Below, in pieces: positions 60,217 to 64,000 of a stretch of DNA of 64,000 nucleotides. The notes below the pieces were generated by a model. It had not been told where the DNA came from and did no database searches. It was given only the letters and a program-made list of their open reading frames with translations. Each line of letters begins with the position of its first letter. Within the stretch, counting starts at the first letter, position 1. The translations under genes and the position numbers were made by a program. This DNA comes from Cerasicoccus sp. TK19100 (GTDB lineage Bacteria; Verrucomicrobiota; Verrucomicrobiia; Opitutales; Cerasicoccaceae), in contig NZ_JAPWDU010000002.1 of the NCBI RefSeq assembly GCF_027257155.1, positions 248,001 through 312,000 of the forward strand, in the 5' to 3' direction.

Positions 60217-61022
60217 CCGACCGCCGCGCATTCACCCTTGTGGAACTGCTCGTCACGGTTGCCATCGTTGGCGTGCTGGCTGCGTTGTTAATCCCTGCCG
60301 TGGGCAAGGTTCGCTTTGCGGCGGACAAGTCTCAATCGACCAGTAACATTCGCCAACTCGCGGCGGCCAACCTGCTCTACGCCAACGACCACGGCAGCTT
60401 TTCGCCCAACGCCGACATCCGCGACACCACCCATTGGCACGGCAAGCGATCAGGGGGTAAGTTTGACGGAACCGGCGGATATTTAAGCCCATATCTTGAT
60501 GGTGGCGCGGTCCGCGTTTGCCCGATTTTTGCAGACATGATGGCCCAAAACGGCGGCGACAGCTTCGACCTGGGCACCGGGGGCTACGGCTACAACGCCA
60601 CCTACTACGGCGCGCGCCCGGACCAATGGGACGCAGCGATCCCCGCCGGGGCCTCGCGCGACTACACACCGCCGGGCAACCTCCCCGCCCGCATCACCGA
60701 CCCGGCTAACACGGTCATGTTTACCTCGTCCGCTATCGTGCGCGGCGGTGGTGTCGTGGAGACGGGCACTTCCGCTCCCTATCATCATTTGCGCAATGGA
60801 CGCCTCGGCGAACGCGCCACCCCCACCTGCCACTTCCGCTTCAACGGCGAGGCCCTCGTTGCCTGGGGCGACGGCCATGTTACCTTCGAGCTCCCCAACG
60901 ACGCTTCGACCGACCAAAACGTTTACGGCGACAACAACACCCCGCACCAGGTTGGCTGGTTCGGCGACACCGATTGGAACGGCCCCTGGAACCCCCGCTC
61001 AGCCGAGCAGCTACCGTATTAA
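60213..61022 (+). CDS. type II pseudopilin-like protein (H-X9-DG type)
   Basis: 269 residues. Prepilin leader RRAFTLVELLVTVAIVGVL gives the G/A-F-T-L-V-E cleavage and N-methylation signature (here preceded by A rather than G). The C-terminal RFNGEALVAWGDGHV is the H-X9-DG-type ending common in Planctomycetes and Verrucomicrobia. Overlaps the surface protein gene by 4 bp, so the two are linked. Exported via type II secretion or type IV pilus machinery. Confidence 0.85.
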   Translation: MTDRRAFTLVELLVTVAIVGVLAALLIPAVGKVRFAADKSQSTSNIRQLAAANLLYANDHGSFSPNADIRDTTHWHGKRSGGKFDGTGGYLSPYLDGGAVRVCPIFADMMAQNGGDSFDLGTGGYGYNATYYGARPDQWDAAIPAGASRDYTPPGNLPARITDPANTVMFTSSAIVRGGGVVETGTSAPYHHLRNGRLGERATPTCHFRFNGEALVAWGDGHVTFELPNDASTDQNVYGDNNTPHQVGWFGDTDWNGPWNPRSAEQLPY

Positions 61023-61023
61023 T

Positions 61024-61139
61024 GGCGGATCGCGAATTTCCACATTCGCCTACTATCCAACTCAAACAGATTCGCCACCGATATCCCTGCGCGCATATAT
61101 TTAGATCGATTATAAGCAAATGTGGAAATTTGCGATCCT
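61024..61139. repeat. dispersed inverted-repeat element, copy 1
   Basis: Begins TGGCGGATCGCGAATTTCC at 61024; the arm at 61027-61046 has an inverted partner at 61119-61138 with one mismatch. The same element with CC in place of TT is found at 62295-62399. The gap to 61226 contains no gene. Confidence 0.7.
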
Positions 61140-61225
61140 CCACTCCACTGTGCTGACCAATCCGCAACACCGCTACTCCGTCACAAAAGATTGCCACGCG
61201 GTCGGCACGCGCCACAGTACCCACC

Positions 61226-61645
61226 ATGAAACTTCCCGCTCCACGCGACGAACAATATGGCTGCATCTGGCTACCGCGCCTGCGCGAAAAGGCCCGCCTG
61301 TTTCTGGCAGAAGAATTACCCGCAGAATACTTGCGCGCCTTCTGTCTTCCACCCGCCGTCGACGGGCTGTTCCTCACTCATTTCAACACCAGCAAGGAAG
61401 CCTTTCTCACCGCCTGCACCTTGCCCGAAGATGCCTTCGAGGCGTGGTTCCTCACCCTGCAGGACAACAGCCCAGAGCACATCGCTGCGTGGAACGAAAG
61501 TGTCGTCAATTTCGGTCGCCCCGGCTACCCGATGGCCGAGCGCTTCCCTTGGGCTAAGGAAAATTTCTACCCGAACCTGGCCCACCTCGACCTGCAAACC
61601 GTCTTCGAAGCACTCGAATACGACGAAGGCATCCGGACGGAATGA
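61226..61645 (+). CDS. DUF5069 family protein
   Basis: 139 residues. LPRLREKARLFLAEELP, LPPAVDGLFLTHFN and a DALEAWF-like stretch match the small DUF5069 family, known mostly from Verrucomicrobia, Planctomycetes and Cyanobacteria. Function unknown. The stop overlaps lipB (ATGA). Confidence 0.7.
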   Translation: MKLPAPRDEQYGCIWLPRLREKARLFLAEELPAEYLRAFCLPPAVDGLFLTHFNTSKEAFLTACTLPEDAFEAWFLTLQDNSPEHIAAWNESVVNFGRPGYPMAERFPWAKENFYPNLAHLDLQTVFEALEYDEGIRTE

Positions 61646-62283
61646 GCATCGAAATCGAAGACTGGGGTCGCACGCGTTACGACGACGCCACCCAGCGCCA
61701 ACTGGACCGCGTGCAGCAGCGCCGCAATGGTGAAATCGCCGACACGCTCATCTTCACCGAGCACGAGCCGGTATACACCATCGGCCGCCGCAAAGATGCG
61801 CGCCAAAACCTCCTCCTCGACGAAGCAGCCCTCGCCGAACGCGGCTTCGATCTTGCCGAAACCACCCGCGGCGGCGACATCACCTACCACGGCCCGGGCC
61901 AGCTCGTCGGCTACGCGATTTTATCGCTCGATGACCGCAAAGACCTCCACCGCTACCTGCGCGACATTGAGCAAGTCCTGATCAACGCCCTCGGCGTGCT
62001 AGGCCTTGCCGCCGCCCGCCGCGAAGGCAAGACGGGCATTTGGCTGGAAGACCGCAAAATCGCCGCCATCGGCATCGCCGTCACCCGCTGGATCAGCTAC
62101 CACGGCTTCGCGCTCAATGTTGCGCCCGATCTCTCCCACTTCGCCGGCATCGTCCCCTGCGGTATCGCCACGACCGATGGCAGTGTCACGAGCCTACAAA
62201 AGGAACTTGGCGACCTCTGCCCCCCGATGGACGAAGTCAAAGCCGTCGTAGCTCGGGAGTTCGAGACGGTGTTTGGCGGGTAG
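61642..62283 (+). CDS. lipB: octanoyl-ACP:protein octanoyltransferase
   Basis: 213 residues. TEHEPVYTIGRR, RGGDITYHGPGQLVGY and KIAAIGIAVTRWISYHGFALNV contain the signature; the lysine and cysteine active-site positions (KIAAIG and IVPCGI) are present. It loads octanoyl onto lipoyl domains, and lipA then adds sulfur. Confidence 0.95.
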   Translation: MSIEIEDWGRTRYDDATQRQLDRVQQRRNGEIADTLIFTEHEPVYTIGRRKDARQNLLLDEAALAERGFDLAETTRGGDITYHGPGQLVGYAILSLDDRKDLHRYLRDIEQVLINALGVLGLAAARREGKTGIWLEDRKIAAIGIAVTRWISYHGFALNVAPDLSHFAGIVPCGIATTDGSVTSLQKELGDLCPPMDEVKAVVAREFETVFGG

Positions 62284-62294
62284 GGACGGTTGCT

Positions 62295-62399
62295 TGGCGG
62301 AACGCGAACCTCAGGGTTCGCCTACAATCCAACCACTTCCCTTCGCCTCGCCACTTGCTCACCCAACGTGATGCGAACACAGAGGTTCGCGTTCCGCCA
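62295..62399. repeat. dispersed inverted-repeat element, copy 2
   Basis: TGGCGGAACGCGAACCTC (62295-62312) has an exact inverted partner at 62382-62399. The left end, up to TACAATCCAAC, aligns with copy 1 at 61024. Located right after lipB. Confidence 0.75.
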
Positions 62400-62432
62400 C
62401 TCCAATTGATCGCGCAACTTTCGTGCTTCCCC

Positions 62433-62570
62433 AAAAGCCCCATTAGGCTTTTCCAAAACAACACTACTGTTGTTGCCACAACACCTAAGGCTTTGTTGCA
62501 TCAACAACAGTGGTTGTGTTGAGCAAACAACAGTAGTGGCTTTTTAGAAAAAAAGCATAGGGCTTTTTTG
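62433..62570. repeat. array of about 23-nt modular units (copy 2, lipB-lipA gap)
   Basis: Six units in the same order as the ruvA-glgA copy: AAAAGCCCCATTAGGCTTTT first, then CAACA...TGTTG types, then the identical AAACAACAGTAGTGGCTTTT near 62525, and a closing GCATAGGGCTTTTTT unit. It follows the inverted-repeat element. Confidence 0.75.
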
Positions 62571-62651
62571 AGCGAGACGGCGGCGATACGGTAAAAGGCC
62601 AGAAAACGGTTGAAATGCGGCGGGTTCTCTACGATTGTCTGACGATTCGAT

Positions 62652-63551
62652 ATGCAAGATTTATCGCGCAAACCTGATTGGCTCCGCGCCAAGCTCCCGA
62701 ATGGCCCTGGTTACATGGCCACGCGCAAGAACGTGGACGAGCACGCGCTCCACACCGTATGCGAGTCCGCCAAATGCCCGAACATGGGCGAGTGCTGGAG
62801 CCGCGGCACCGCCACCGTTATGATTTTGGGCAACGTCTGCACGCGGGCCTGCACCTTCTGCAATATCCAGACCGGCCGTCCGCCCGAGCTCGACCTCGGC
62901 GAACCCGCCCGCGTGGCTGACAGCATCAAGAAGATGAACCTCAAGCACGTGGTCATCACCTCCGTGGCGCGCGACGACCTCAAGGACGGCGGTGCCAGCG
63001 TTTGGGCGGCCACGGTGCGCGCGGTGCACTATAAGTGCCCCGAGACCACGGTGGAAATTCTCCCCGCCGACTTCCGCGGCAAGGCCGAATACCTGGACAT
63101 CGTTCTCGACGCCAAGCCCGACATTTTCAACCACAACATGGAGACCGTCGAACGCCTCCAGCGCCCGATCCGCAAGACCGCGCGCTACGACCGTTCGCTG
63201 TGGGTGCTGGAGCACGCCAAGAGCCGTAACTTCGTCACCAAAAGCGGCATCATGCTCGGCATTGGCGAGAAGGAGCACGAGGTGGAGCAGCTCCTGCGCG
63301 ACCTCCGCGCGATCGACTGCAACATCCTGACCATCGGCCAGTACCTCCAGCCCACCAAAAAGCACGAGCCCATGGACCGCTGGGTCACCCCGGAGGAGTT
63401 TGCCCACTGGAAGCAATGGGCGCTGGACCTCGGCTTCGACGTCGTCGAAAGCGGCCCGCTGGTCCGCTCCAGCTACCACGCCGATGAGCAGGTGGATTTG
63501 TTTGGCCTGCTGGAAAAGCGTAAGGCGGAAAAAGCCGCTGCCAGCGCTTAA
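62652..63551 (+). CDS. lipA: lipoyl synthase
   Basis: 299 residues. First cluster in CESAKCPNMGECWSRG, radical-SAM CTRACTFCNI, and the final RSSYHADEQ. It inserts two sulfurs into octanoyl groups, using an auxiliary cluster as sulfur source. Downstream of lipB after 370 bp of repeats; it may have its own promoter. Confidence 0.95.
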   Translation: MQDLSRKPDWLRAKLPNGPGYMATRKNVDEHALHTVCESAKCPNMGECWSRGTATVMILGNVCTRACTFCNIQTGRPPELDLGEPARVADSIKKMNLKHVVITSVARDDLKDGGASVWAATVRAVHYKCPETTVEILPADFRGKAEYLDIVLDAKPDIFNHNMETVERLQRPIRKTARYDRSLWVLEHAKSRNFVTKSGIMLGIGEKEHEVEQLLRDLRAIDCNILTIGQYLQPTKKHEPMDRWVTPEEFAHWKQWALDLGFDVVESGPLVRSSYHADEQVDLFGLLEKRKAEKAAASA

Positions 63552-63565
63552 AGCTGCATAGCGGT

Positions 63566-63663
63566 ATTTTTCTTAACCTCGGAGAGCACGGAGGAACGGA
63601 GATAATATTTATCCCGTGAAATCGGAACTCCGTCCCTCCGTGTCCTCCGTGGTTAAGAAAAAT
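63566..63663. repeat. GGAG/CACGGAGG inverted repeat (NHGGHG-coding type)
   Basis: TTTTTCTTAACC and CACGGAGGA on the left pair with CCTCCGTG and GGTTAAGAAAAA on the right across a short loop. The block CCTCCGTGTCCTCCGTGG is a widely dispersed bacterial repeat whose reverse frame reads NHGGHG. It lies between convergent genes. Confidence 0.7.
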
Positions 63664-63683
63664 CTGAATGGCAGAGATGGTGA

Positions 63684-64000
63684 CTAGTCGTCCCACTCCC
63701 AACTGACCCAATCCGGGTTGCCGACTCGACCGTCCTTGGGCAAATTCTCGATGGCGGCGCAGTCAATATCGTCGAGGGCGAAGTCCCAGATGTCGAAGTT
63801 CTCCGCGATGCGATTGGCGTTGCTGGAGCGCGGGAACGTGGCGACGTGGTCCTGCTCGATCAACCAACGCAGGGCAACCTGGCCGGTAGACTTTCCATAC
63901 TTTTCAGCGATGGCTTGCACGGCTGGCTCGTCAAACATACGGCCTTTGGCTAGCGGACTCCAGGCGGTCAGCAGAATGTCGTTTTTGCGGCAAAGCTCGA
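63684..64000 (-). CDS. aldo/keto reductase, C-terminal part (runs off the right edge)
   Basis: The last 104 residues. TAWSPLAKGR, then VQAIAEKYGKSTGQVALRWLIEQ, FPRSSNANRIAENFDIWDF and a DWVSWEWDD end match the AKR coenzyme-binding region (S-N-x-x-R type). The catalytic tyrosine/lysine part lies outside the window. Confidence 0.88.
   Translation of the reverse strand, partial: ELCRKNDILLTAWSPLAKGRMFDEPAVQAIAEKYGKSTGQVALRWLIEQDHVATFPRSSNANRIAENFDIWDFALDDIDCAAIENLPKDGRVGNPDWVSWEWDD

Noticed and set aside
63385-63711. Gene encoding an NHGGHG-containing protein
   Set aside because: The reading frame is produced by the dispersed CACGGAGG repeat and overlaps lipA in antisense.

Overview
The window looks like a piece of a Gram-negative chromosome of moderately high GC, most likely from the Verrucomicrobiota (Opitutae/Puniceicoccales type). 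This is inferred from the gene mix: an exosortase, an H-X9-DG type pseudopilin, a DUF5069 protein, a long signal peptidase I, GT9 and MCE envelope systems, and many intergenic palindromic repeats. No rRNA or tRNA gene was seen. The assignment rests on gene content only.

Region 1 (1-6.4 kb) is accessory DNA. A tailed-phage tape-measure gene that runs off the left edge is preceded by three overlapping small genes, the first a Cro-like regulator, and faces a divergent CI-like regulator. Next come a small membrane protein, two tandem Schlafen AlbA_2 proteins, a DUF2513 protein and a single-pass membrane protein.

Region 2 (6.43-21.26 kb) is the highlight: two different, apparently complete filamentous-phage (inovirus) prophages lie head to head. 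Phage A (about 6.94 kb) is coded on the minus strand and phage B (about 7.87 kb) on the plus strand. The left end, the junction and the right end of the pair each carry all or half of a XerC/XerD dif-like site. The junction copy (13364-13391) resembles bacterial dif sites closely, and the arm pattern allows the empty host site to be reconstructed. Each phage has a ribbon-helix-helix repressor candidate with its own operator repeats, an early operon, a rolling-circle HUH replication protein, an ssDNA-binding protein followed by a strong hairpin, a signal-peptide major coat protein followed by a terminator-like hairpin, tiny membrane proteins, a pIII-like adsorption protein, a pVI-like protein (fused to pIII in phage B), a Zot-like assembly ATPase and a last small gene homologous between the phages. 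The pIII N-terminal domain is strongly conserved, suggesting one shared receptor, although most other genes are hardly alike.

Region 3 (21.3-64 kb) is core chromosome: lepB-lepA-fabD, a PilT-type ATPase, dapA-dapB, ruvA, glgA, an exosortase, an ACP-dehydratase-ketosynthase set, nsrR, a SRAP protein, rlmH, sufT, sppA, an ABC exporter, a GT9 glycosyltransferase, dprA, a long minus-strand run joining molybdenum-cofactor synthesis (MOSC, moeA, moaC, mobA, moaD, moaE, moaA) to rnhB, pdxJ, acpS and nnr, an outer-membrane barrel protein, xth, an MCE lipid-transport operon without a visible permease, a lycopene-cyclase-domain protein, a secreted surface protein with a pseudopilin, lipB, lipA and a partial aldo/keto reductase. 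Its gaps carry several repeat families, including two arrays of about 23-nt modular units.
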